From: Rhizoctonia solani
Taxonomy: Eukaryota > Basidiomycota > Agaricomycetes > Cantharellales > Ceratobasidiaceae
Length of the DNA stretch: 64,000 nt
Assembly: GCF_016906535.1 (NCBI RefSeq)
Contig: NC_057382.1
Coordinates: 310,001 to 374,000, forward strand
Reading direction: 5' to 3'
Shown piece by piece: positions 13,401 through 23,345 of the stretch. Within the stretch, counting starts at the first letter, position 1. Each line of letters starts with the position of its first letter. The notes under the pieces were generated by a model. The model ran no database searches, had not been told where the DNA came from, and worked only from the letters and a program-made list of their open reading frames with translations. Both the position numbers and the translations under genes were made by a program.

Positions 13401-14430
13401 GTTACTGAATTACGAATAGCTCGCGGAAGGGGTGAGCGTAGGCTCTTGGCGCTCACGAACAAGGACCGTCTGGTGAGAATTCTAGAGAAGATGCTTGATG
13501 AGTCCGAGTTCTTCAGCGACTACGGAATTCGATCGTGCGTAGCTCTCTATGCTTCTTGTCCTTATTGATATTGATCGGACGGCAGGATGTCGCTTTACCA
13601 CAAGGACCACCCATGGTCGATCAACGTGAAGGGCCAAGATTTCGGTGTTGAATACTGGCCTGGTGATTCCAGATCTGGTATGTTCGGTGGTAACTCCAAC
13701 TGGCGTGGCCCTATTTGGGTAAGTCCAATGATCTATCTCTGATGCTTTGTTGACATCTATGTCAGCTTGCTGTAAACTTCCTGCTGGTCGAGTCCCTTCA
13801 ACGATTCCACCAATACTACGGGAACGATCTCCAGGTTGAATGCCCTACCGGAAGTGGCGATTATATGGATCTGGCCAAGGTCGCCGACGAAATTCAGCAT
13901 CGGCTCATTCATATCTTTGGAAGAGATATGGAGGGTCGTCGCGCGACCAACGGCGGAGACGAGAAACTCGATCGCGACCCTCACTTCCGCGATTATGTTC
14001 TCTTCCACGAGTTCTTCCATGGTGATGATGGTCGTGGGTTAGGAGCGTCTCATCAGACAGGATGGTATGTTATCCAGGCTCACCTAGTTTCCAAGATTAA
14101 TAACGTGTTCTCAGGACCGGACTGGTCGCGTTTTCTATTATGCAAAGTGGTTTGTCCTGCAGATTACCTCGCACTCCAAAGAGTGAGCCTGAGCAATTTT
14201 TGCTTAAACTTGAGGTGTACTAATCTTGATTTATCACAGCACCTCGCAGCGTGGCACGCCACTACTTCGATGTTCGTCGATTACATTACTTACTTATTAC
14301 ACCCGCTTAACTTTGATATTTATTTCAGGAACATATCGATACCGTCTCTGAAGCAGGTGATGCCCCCTTCTCCGCTTACAGCGCTATCGACCGCAACACG
14401 TTTGGCGACGTTTCTCCCGATGCGCTCTAG
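10459..14430 (+). CDS. MGH1/GH63-like glycoside hydrolase, 12 exons, one apparent 1-base deletion
   Basis: Exons: 10459-10797, 10851-12244, 12296-12493, 12652-12914, 12967-13036, 13090-13369, 13420-13534, 13586-13718, 13766-14064, 14115-14182, 14240-14271, 14329-14430. The product (about 1097 residues) matches the fungal proteins with an MGH1-like, GH63-type (alpha/alpha)6 barrel. Markers include [106 protein letters not shown] and the C-terminal [13 protein letters not shown]. There is no signal peptide, so it is probably cytosolic, and the N-terminus is Ala/Pro/Glu rich. The exon sum is 3293 bases, one short of a multiple of three. The shift lies at the G run 12773-12777, just before NVFEGG. 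The natural substrate is unknown. Intron donors include GTTCGT twice. Confidence 0.82.
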
Positions 14431-15079
14431 TTGTAACTTCCCTTGGGTTCAAAGTCGATGAAATTATGAATGGATTGAAGTACAAATGTTGGGTCGGTTA
14501 GATTGTCATTGATAGATGTTATCCTTTTGTGATCCTATTAGTTTGTACGCAATGTGTGTTTGTGTGTGCCTGTAGCCATTGTATTTGAAAATAGCCAACC
14601 TTTCGGCCCAACCAATGTGAGTAATAGGCATCGATGAGAGTGCAAGTGCTTATGATACACGCATATGGCCATCTATCGTCAAAGGATAATCTGAGTTAGT
14701 TCGGCCAGCATTGTGTGTTTACTTGCAGCGGTTTGCAAAAGTTCTTGTCCAAGTTGGTTTTAAGTGCTGACGAACGGAGTTTGGATGGGTTGGTCTAACA
14801 GAAAAACTTGCATTCCCCATTGTTTGCCATAATAATGTATGTTTCAGAAAGCTGGAACTTTTGCGAACCTAATGGTATCTATAAAGTAATGAAATTCGAG
14901 GGTTTGAGCTTGGCCGCTTTCAAGTCCCCATTCCTCCCTCCTCCCGATACCTGCCAGTATGGAAACATTTATGAATGATCTCCGATTCCACTCGCTTACT
15001 TTACATAGTTTCGGGTATTCTTCTACTCATGTTTTAATAATAAAAAACGTTATAGCTTTGATTAGCGAGGGGACATGAT

Positions 15080-15291
15080 CGACTCTACGAGGCCCCGAAA
15101 ATCTCGGGAGCGCTCCGGGAGTCGCTATTATCGGTGAGCACTCGGGAGCATTGGGTATGAGGCTCTGAAGTGCTCGTGTAAGGTTCCCAAGTGCTCGCCA
15201 AGCAATCTGGGTCCGTCGGATGCTAACGAGGAGGTTGCCAAAACCTGGGCACTTCAGAGTGCTCCAGGGTTTTTGGGGCCCCTGTAAATGA
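15080..15291. mobile_element. Non-autonomous inverted-repeat (MITE-like) element 1
   Basis: About 200 bases with imperfect GC-rich terminal inverted repeats: the left arm reads GAGGCCCCGAAAATCTCGGG (15089-15108) followed by an AGCGCTCC block, and the right arm is CAGAGTGCTCCAGGGTTTTT (15255-15274) followed by GGGGCCCC. No coding capacity. A related element sits at the matching place in unit B, so the insertion may predate the duplication. No clean target-site duplication seen. Confidence 0.6.
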
Positions 15292-15610
15292 CATTTAACA
15301 TATTATGAACGGGCCGGAGGGCAGCGGTATGCTTACCTCAGTAGACAAAGTGACTTCTGAGTGGCAAAGGACTTTCGCAAACTGCTGTAGTGTTGACAGC
15401 GGTCCCAGCCACCCATTCTAACCGAGTACTACGACCTAGTCCGATTGGACTACAAAGTCCTTTTGCCACCGACTTTATTGAGGTCGGCCCTACATGCACA
15501 TGGGTTATTGTGCTCTATGTTGTTACGGGGCTTTGATGTTTACCTTGATTTCAAGTCCTCGAGTCTACAAATAAGCAGTTTTCAATCTAATACTTCGCTA
15601 CAACCACCCC

Positions 15611-16685
15611 ATGATGCCTGCCTCGCACACCAACCACTCCAAAAATTCCGACAACAAGCCTCCTTTCACTGTCGATACAATCAAGCAGTATGGGCCATTC
15701 ATGGCACTGGATCCCGCATTACAGGCTAAAATCTGCGAGTTACTTGCCAATAAAGAAGTCAACAAAAAGGGAAAAATCAAACGACCTCTGAGCGGTTATC
15801 TGCTCTATATACAGGAAAAGTCTCTCACAATAGCAAACCAGTGCAGCGGCAACGAAACTGGGCATTCTGTCCAAACAAAAGCAGCGCTAGCAAGAGGTTG
15901 GCACGACCTCAAAGAGGAGAAGATAAAATACAAGCTACTGGCTCGTCAAGCTCGTCGGGCGCGCCAGGAGGAATTTCCTGGATATAAACACTCACCTATG
16001 GATGATCGCAAGTGGAAAGGTATCAACGAAGAGGGGCGGAAGAAGTGGTTCTTAGAGTCTCTCGTGTCAGCCATCACAAAAGCGCTAAATCCTGGTGCCG
16101 GTTCTCCCTATCTAGACATCAATCAATGGATTTGTGATCCTTCAAATCACAAGTATGTCAGCCCCCAGATGTAAGTACCAGCTATCCACTGGGTACATTA
16201 CGAACTGATGGAGATTTGCTGTTAGCTTGAGTGAGGCCCTGGGTGGCCCCCAGACCATGCACGAATATGGATTTAGGATTCGCTCGGAGACAACAGTCTG
16301 CCCTCAACAACTTGTTCTCACACCAAATTCTCGGCCTCTTTCAGCTATGGCAACACCAGCTCCTAGTCCTAACCTAATTTTTCTCTCTTCTTCTGAACGA
16401 TTTCCCGACTTTGTCGATGAGATCAATGAAATTTGGCGGGACAACAACGATACGAAAGGGGATCGCTTGTACCCTGATCCGGCTCGAGTATATGAGGTAT
16501 ACATGACCTCGGGATATGAAGCTATGATGGATTACGTTACCTCGTTTCGACCATCGACACAGGACGAGTCAGAGCCTTCTTACGACTACACGGAGCTGAT
16601 ACACGAATACATGAATCCCATTGCGTACGAGGATGACAATGAGTTTGGGGATAAAGATGACACTATACCCCTCAATTCATTCTAA
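15611..16685 (+). CDS. HMG-box protein, tandem copy 1
   Basis: Exon 1 is 15611-16170, intron 16171-16225 (GTAAGT...TTAG), exon 2 16226-16685; about 339 residues. An HMG box (DNA-bending domain) spans roughly residues 55-125: KIKRPLSGYLLYIQ, then a polar insertion, then RGWHDLKEEKIKYKLLARQA and EEFPGYKHSP, with the core Trp present. It is followed by a second conserved block, INEEGRKKWFL...LDINQWI.DPSNHKY, shared with copy 2 and not known to me. The C-terminus is highly acidic and Tyr-rich (PSYDYTELIHEYMNP, EDDNEFGDKDD), a plausible activation or regulatory tail. Likely a nuclear transcription factor. A mating or pheromone-response role, as for other basidiomycete HMG factors, is only a guess. 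The frame is intact. A weak TATA-like stretch lies near 15566. Confidence 0.75.
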
Positions 16686-17369
16686 GTTGGCAACTTATGA
16701 ACTTAGCTTTCCTTGTCTTAATTATCCCTCATGAATGCCTCTTGAGTCTCGTATTCAATATCCGTCGCGTACTCATAGCACTAATCACAAGTATTTTTGA
16801 ATAATTGGTTGATGTACTTCAGTGCGAACTTACTGGACGGCTGGTCCAATTGAATAAAGTGAGACTACCACATACAAATACTGTAGTGTATGTAGAACCA
16901 GCTCGTGCATCTACGTAAGCTCTGAGTCACAGCATTACTCTCATCATATACTTAACCTATGCTTCAGTCGCTATATGTATGCTATGTGAGTTTTGTACGT
17001 GGTGCAGGAGGGGGAGCCCGTGGCCACCCGCAGATGGCCCAGGGGTGTTGGCCAGGCCACCCAAGACTACGACCGTCCGAATCGGAGGCTTGGGGTGGCA
17101 GAGAACCGTACATAGATGGATGTGTAAGGAACGGAAATATAATAAGATGGGTAATAAGTAATAATAATGATAAACTTTAAAAATGCGGTAAAAATTAAGG
17201 GATGGCGGGTGGGTGCTAAAAAAGGCGAGGATAGTCTAAATCCTCAGGCTCAGTACACCACTCCAAGATCACAGTATGGAATGGTGTCTGGTCGACTCGC
17301 GTGACCACGACCTCCTCCCTCGTCCGCGCGCTGCGGCTCACATGCCCACGATTATAGAATGTGCACCTT
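16686..17369. other. Intergenic, no gene recognised
   Basis: About 680 bases between HMG copy 1 and the start of duplication unit B. Frames at 16959-17180 are short and unlike known proteins. Nothing else seen. Confidence 0.5.
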
Positions 17370-17936
17370 GGGTAATATTTATCCCGATGTGATCTAGTTG
17401 CAACTTCCCTTGGGTTTGAAATTGTTGAAGTTATGATTAGACTGAAGTATAAATGCCAGGTGGGTTAGATGGTCGTTGGTAGGGGGTTTTCTTTTTGTGG
17501 ACCTATTATTTGTTATAAAGACTGTATCTCCACACGACTGCAGCCATTTTATTTGAGGTTGGTCGGTGGACACTGAGATGTAGGATCGTAAAGCTGGTGG
17601 CTGACGGAAGCCGGAGGATGGAACGATGCTCCGGGTACCCCCCAATTCTTCACCACTCCGACTAGCATAACCAGCATTGAACATTGCATCGCCAGATTCT
17701 CTGTAGCTCTCCGGTAGTGAGTGATGCTCCCATGGCTCCCATGGCTCTCTGGGCCTTTCGAGGCCTCAGATACTTTCCTGGTGTTGTCGAGTAGATGTGT
17801 TTAAGATATTTGGACACACTCCCTAGTTGTGGGATGTTGTCCTGCGGCCTGCCTGGGACACAGTGCATAACCCACTAAGATTATCGATCATTATATGTTA
17901 CAACTACACCTATTGTTCGTGGCAAGTAAACTACGA

Positions 17937-18141
17937 CGCCTCTATGGGGCCCCAAAAAACTCCGGAGTACTCACTCGCTCGTAAAAGTGAGCGAGTACTT
18001 CGGAGCATCAGGTATAGTATTCCGAAGCACTTGTGGGACGCTTGCGGAAGACTCTGGATTCAGCTGGATCTAAACGATCAAGTCTCCAAATTCCGATAAA
18101 TATGGAGCACTCCGAGGTTTTGGAGGTCCCCCGCAGAGGCG
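17937..18141. mobile_element. Non-autonomous inverted-repeat (MITE-like) element 2
   Basis: About 205 bases. The left end CGCCTCTATGGGGCCCCAAA (17937-17956) pairs imperfectly with the right end, whose reverse complement reads CGCCTCTGCGGGGGACCTCC. Inner parts of the arms (GGAGTACTC, GAGCACTCC) match element 1. An extra internal hairpin (GTACTCACTCGCTC / GAGCGAGTAC) lies at 17970-18000. No coding capacity. Confidence 0.6.
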
Positions 18142-18862
18142 AGGATGCTCCAGATGCACAATAGGAGCGGAGTCTCACAGTCACGTGGATCGCCCAGACG
18201 CTATTCCCCTCTACCACTATGGAATCTCACATTTTCAGCACCCACCCGCCATCTCTATAGTACATAAAGTGAACTTTGCGTCACGGATCTCTACCACCCC
18301 AAGCCTTTGATCCAGACGGTCACACTCTTACGTGGCCCGGCCAACACTCCCGGGCCGCCTTTGGCGTCCCCAAGCTCTCCCACTCGCACCGCATTCAGAC
18401 CCGTCGGTGTATGTCACAAGTTACTACGTATACATGCTCCCAGTATACAATCATACAAGATGGGAGCTTAGGTTAGCGTTACGTTATATACCGAACGAAT
18501 GCCAGACTTTGCATGGCTGAGTTCAACTCCAAAATGGTTGCAGTCGCCGCTCGAACGACTTTGGCCTATCTTTTCTACCACTTTATGCAATAAAGTAATT
18601 GAAATTGAACCAAAGTTACAGCTTGGTACTTTTGCATGGTGCTATATCGGCCTTGATCTCCTTTTCTAATTGAGCGTTATTTGGTCCAGCTTAACTGGAC
18701 CACAAAGTCATTTTGCCGGTAACTTTGTTGGTATCGGGCCTTTATGCGCAGATCCATTATACTGCATGTCATTGTGGTGATTTGATATTCACTTTAGATT
18801 TGAGTGCTCGCGCCTGTATATAACTGGTTCTTAACCCAATATCTCACTACGTCCATCTTGCA

Positions 18863-20109
18863 ATGTCTGGCTCGCGTACTAGTTCCACCAATCGCTCTTA
18901 CAACAAGATCCCTTTCACTGTTGAAACAATCAAACAGTATGAGCCATTCATGGCACTGAATCCCTCGGTGAAGGCTAAGATCTGCGAGCTGCTCGCCAGT
19001 GGTGTGGTCAATGAAAAAGGAAACATTAAGCAACCCCTGAACTCCTATTTATTGTCTCGCCAGAAGCTCGCTTCCAAGCCGAAGGAACAGCGTAGCAATC
19101 GTTGTGACGAGCCATCCGAACAAACTTCGGCAACAGCCTCAGAAGAGCGGAACGACTTTGAGGAGAGAATGGCCGAATACAAACTACAGGCCAACCAAGG
19201 TCGTCAAGCACATTGTCGGAATTTTCCAGGATATAAATTCATGCCCATCTTGAATCGTAAATGGAAAGTTATCAACGAAGAAGGTCGGAAGAAGTGGTTC
19301 TTGGATTGCCTCGCATTCGTTAGCAAAAACATGCTAAAACCCGATGCTAGACCCTGCAGTCTGGACATTAACGAATGGATTCGCGACCCTTCAAACCATA
19401 AGTATATTTCCCCACAGGAGTAAATGATGATTCTTTGTTGCATACATTACAAGCTTACAGTACTTTGCTAGCTTGCGTGACTTTCTGGTTGGTTCCAGGA
19501 GAGCTCATGGATCTGAACCAAAAGTTCGCTCGGATTGGGATAACCTTCTTCACAACATAGCTCAACTACCTACTATTCACAGGTAAGCATCTCAAAGCAG
19601 GCTTATATACCCCACGCCAAACTGTTTAATCCAGCCCTGCACAATCGCCAGACCATGCTAGTCCCCATGAACAACCGACCACCGCTACATTGTCCGGGCC
19701 GGCGACAACATCATCTCTACAACAGCATGCGCTACCGCCAGTGACCCACTCTCATTCAACTCTGGCAACTCTGGCTCATAATCCTGTCGTGGATCTTCCC
19801 TCTTCTTCTGAAACATTGGCACTTGAACTTACCAACGAGATCAATGAAATTTGGCGGGACAATGATGACACAGAAGGCGATCATTTGCAATTTCATCCCA
19901 ATCCGGCTCGAGTATATGAGGAGTACATGACCTCGGGATATGAAGCCATGATGGATTACATTACCTCGTTTCGACCATCGACACAGGACGAGTCAGAGCC
20001 TTCTTACGACTACACGGAGCTGATACACGAATACATGAATCCCATTGCATACGAGGACGACAATGAGTTTGGAGACGAAGATGATACTGTACCACTCAAC
20101 CCATTCTAA
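18863..20109 (+). CDS. HMG-box-derived protein, tandem copy 2
   Basis: Exons 18863-19419, 19472-19582 and 19635-20109; all phases close and the frame is intact (about 380 residues). The N-terminus aligns with copy 1 (PFTVETIKQYEPFMALNPSV, AKICELLASG.VNEKGNIKQPL), but the HMG box has drifted: the conserved Trp segment RGWHDLKEEK of copy 1 is ERNDFEERMAEYK here, while the FPGYK end is kept. The block INEEGRKKWFL...DPSNHKYISPQ is preserved. It has an extra Ser/Thr/Pro/His-rich exon before the acidic tail, and the last 70 or so residues are almost identical to copy 1 at DNA level. A good TATA box (TATATAA near 18816) lies upstream. It may have lost or changed DNA binding while keeping its partner-binding parts. 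Confidence 0.75.
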
Positions 20110-20213
20110 GTTGACATATTATTGGTTTAATCTTTTTTTTTTGTTTAAATCATGTAGTTATTCGTAGAAAAAATGAGTCTCATAAATAGAAAAAATAGAA
20201 CCACCTCATCATA

Positions 20214-21315
20214 TCAAGCCATTCTAGACCTATCAACCTCATGCAATGGCAAGTTGTCCTCATCAGTGACTTTTGCTAATCGTTTATCACGTAAAGTCTC
20301 ATCTTTTTCGTGATCCCCCCACTTGCCCGTCTTGAATCTCTCACGAACGTTGGTACCCAATAAAACGCTGACACATATCCATTCGGGGATGAGGTGAATT
20401 ATATAGAAAGAAGCCCTCGCAGATGCAGAAAGAGGGTCAAATACGTCGATGGTACGGATACCAAGGACGCAGAGGCGGTAGGTTGGAACTGGCAACTGGG
20501 TTTACATGTTATTTTTGCGTTGTTATAAAAGGTTAGGCCACGTACCAAGAGTACGGTCAATGCCGCCAGCTCGAGGCAACGTATACGATCGATCTCCTTG
20601 ACTATTAATGCAGCCAGAATGCAAGCAAGGATAGTGACCAACTGAAGAGCAAGGGCGACACCGGCGCTGACATTTCTGCAAAACGAGGGCAATTTTAGTA
20701 AAACGACATCATCCAATCGTTTTTTAAACTCACAAATAATACAAATTTCTGTCGGCACTTTCCTGGTCAAATCGCGCTGAACTGTATGCGCTACTTGCTA
20801 CCATTCCTGGGATGGTTGATGCCAGGAAAACCAGTTCGAATACGTAACAATGATAACGGTAACTCTTCCTTGCAGCACGGCGATCTTTTGATGCGCCGTT
20901 CTCAGGAAGAGTTGTATTAACAAGAAGACAGCGGAGGAGGCTTATCGCGTCATTGGATATCTACTTATTACATGGATTAATGAGCTTCAAAAACGCACAG
21001 TTGACTCACTCCGATGAAACCAAGCCCAACCGTTGCTTGCATGTATTCCATCAGCCTTCCTGATCCTCGTTTCTCTGGGTAGGCCGCTTGGACAACACGT
21101 ATAATGCACCATGCTATACGTTCAACTGCAAAAATTACGGTCGAAATTTGGATGGTATTCCATGCGCGTGGTTTGCGAAAGAAGAAATTGTAGATGATGC
21201 CGGGTAGTAGGAATGCATAAGCTATAGTGAATATAATCGATGGAGCTAAATCTTCCGTAGTGGGTATACCACCAACAGGGCGAGATACCCATGCTGTCTG
21301 CACTTGAGCTGACAT
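20214..21315 (-). CDS. Seven-helix membrane protein, copy 2 (complete)
   Basis: Exons 21315-21010, 20960-20734, 20675-20546 and 20495-20214 sum to 945 bases, giving 314 residues with every phase closing. Seven hydrophobic segments are visible: SIIFTIAYAFLLPGIIYNFF, the IQISTVIFAVERIAWCIIR helix, the VGLGFIG helix, ELVFLASTIPGMVASSAY, GVALALQLVTILACILAAL, LELAALTVLL, and SFYIIHLIPEWICVSVLLG. The C-terminal tail is charged (HEKDETLRDKRL) and probably cytoplasmic. No known family motif is recognised; it looks like the uncharacterised seven-helix proteins common in agaricomycetes. A partial paralog lies at 1-406 in the same orientation. Its 3' end is only about 100 bases from HMG copy 2 (convergent). 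Confidence 0.82.
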
Positions 21316-23345
21316 GTTCGAGAATACGAATGATTTGGTTGTGATCAGAGGTTGGTCAGGTACCTCTTTTTATGCACGAATGATACCAGCCGAGTTACTC
21401 GGGGAGGATTTCTGAAAGCAGAAACGCAGCCAATTCTCTTAATTCACGTAAGGGAGGCACGCAATCCTTGGCAAAAGACGCAGTGACTTCAGAGCCCAGC
21501 AATGGCCCTATTTGAAATACCGAGAAAACCGGTCACAGCCTAGTAGACATTAGAACACCCACTCCTGGGTCTGGGGGACTGAAAAATTGGCGACCGATCC
21601 TCATACGGTTACGGTGGCTTGGCATATCCACTTCATCCCTGATACACAAGTCCTCGCATACTAGTACAACCTTGTTGTGCACCGCTAATCGGTGGCGGAC
21701 CTAACCGCATGGATTCCAGAACTTGAGGACCATCTGCAAGAGCCATAGCGCCCTATCATACCACCATTTTTTTTGTTTATATGCAAGCTCACTTAAATTC
21801 TCCCATTTTTATACGATACGCTCTTGTCACTGATAGTTATCGCTCTACCTGGGCGGTATGCGTTGAAAGCATTCGAATGATGGAATTTGATTTAAAATGG
21901 TCATGTAGTAATATTAGGGTCACTGTACAAGTTGTAATCTTTGGCAGGATATCACCCCCTAAGTAACATTCGTCAGGCCTATGCGGTCATTGATCAGATG
22001 GAGAACAACCTTGTTGATTAGATCGCTGAGCCCGCAACTGTGTATCCCTGGCCATTGGGATCGTTAATTGTTGTATAGCTTCCTTGATGGGTACAGGATT
22101 TGTAAGCAGGATCCTGAGTGCTACAGAACCGTGAGGATTGGAAGAGTTCGCGTGTGACCCTGATTGGCCGTAAATTGACAGCGTTTTGACAGGTGGCAGT
22201 GAGAGAAGGGTGTAAACTTATATGATAGTCCTGGGGGCACCACTGAACCAACGGAAAGATGCGCATGAACGGCCTGCTAGAGTATTCAAGTTACCGATAT
22301 TTTCCAGCAAATAAGGCTCAAGGGACGTGAGTACCAACAAGAAACACTGCGGATGATATACGTAAATACTAAAAACCGCGACGAGAGTAAGAATGGAACA
22401 AGTAAATAACGAAAAAGCAAAATACGCTTATTAACGCGATCGCGACTCGTTTGATCTGGGACAAATCGCATGATGAAAATTCCCAGGTGAGAACATCGAC
22501 CTCAGGAAAATGAGCGAATGGATTCATAGAGACCAGACAAATCAGAACAAATTCGGGAGAGGATATCCGGAATGTGAGAGTTTCGAGGAGAGGGGATGTA
22601 GCGACTGTAGAAGCAGGACCTATGACATAGAATCGATCTCAATGACGCCGGGAAAAGCACCCGGTGTAATGATTAAAACCAAGGGAAGAATGGCGGCGCC
22701 TAGCGGTACGATCTCATGTACGTGGCTACATCGCAGTCCAAATCGAAGATGGAAGCACCCTACCGGATCAAATACGATGCTCTCAACCCATCTGACCTCG
22801 CTCTCGATCAGAGTCCGCGCTCAACCGAGCTATAAACACCCAACGATGGCGGGGTTCTCGGACCGGCCCTGTACGAGCTCAGAATATGAAGTTAAGTGTC
22901 CCACATTACTACTCTCGGCCATGACGGAGAACTTGAGAACAGTGTGGAGGCTAGGCTTTAGGTACCGATGCAGCTCACCTCGGGAGTTTATCTGACTTTT
23001 CGTTCTCGGTCCCAGATCGCAAGAGCGCTCAGTTGGCGGACTCAGTGGAAATGGCATAGCATCGGACGATGAATTAAGAATCAAGCATGTTTTTCTTCTT
23101 GAGTAACCGATATATTTTTTGGATGGTCCCAAATCAAAAGCTCAGAACCACATGTCCGCTAAGAAAAGCCGAAAAGTCTACACAGAGCTCGCTTCACTTG
23201 AACCGATCGCTCGATGTTTATCCGGTAACTACATAATTGGTGTGCGATTCGAAAGCATTGTCCATTACGATAGCATCCAAGAGAATAACTGATAATGAAT
23301 AAATCCCAGGGCCAAATGAGATCATCGACAACCAGTACTTAGCAA
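21316..23345. other. Intergenic, possible degraded coding fragment
   Basis: About 2 kb between the membrane-protein gene start and the F-box gene end. The minus strand 22820-22620 has an open frame with a hydrophobic stretch (GAAILPLVLIITPGAFPG) that might be an exon or remnant of a membrane protein, but I cannot connect it to others. Otherwise nothing recognised. Confidence 0.35.

Larger units (their letters stand above)
14370..16685. repeat. Segmental tandem duplication, unit A
   Basis: Unit A holds the GH63 3' end and downstream flank (about 14415-14560), an inverted-repeat element (15080-15291), a conserved promoter block (about 15430-15610) and HMG gene 1. The same blocks recur in the same order in unit B (17370-20109). 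Similarity is strong at the GH63 3' flank, patchy between genes and very strong at the 3' ends of the HMG genes. Confidence 0.75.
17370..20109. repeat. Segmental tandem duplication, unit B
   Basis: Starts with a copy of the GH63 terminal codons and 3' flank (about 17384-17545, compare 14416-14560), then an inverted-repeat element, the conserved promoter block (about 18690-18860) and HMG gene 2. No GH63 body precedes it, so the left breakpoint lies inside the last GH63 exon. Confidence 0.75.

Noticed and set aside
22510..22995. 161-codon plus-strand frame
   Set aside because: No family resemblance; the opposite strand looks slightly more protein-like and neither can be supported.
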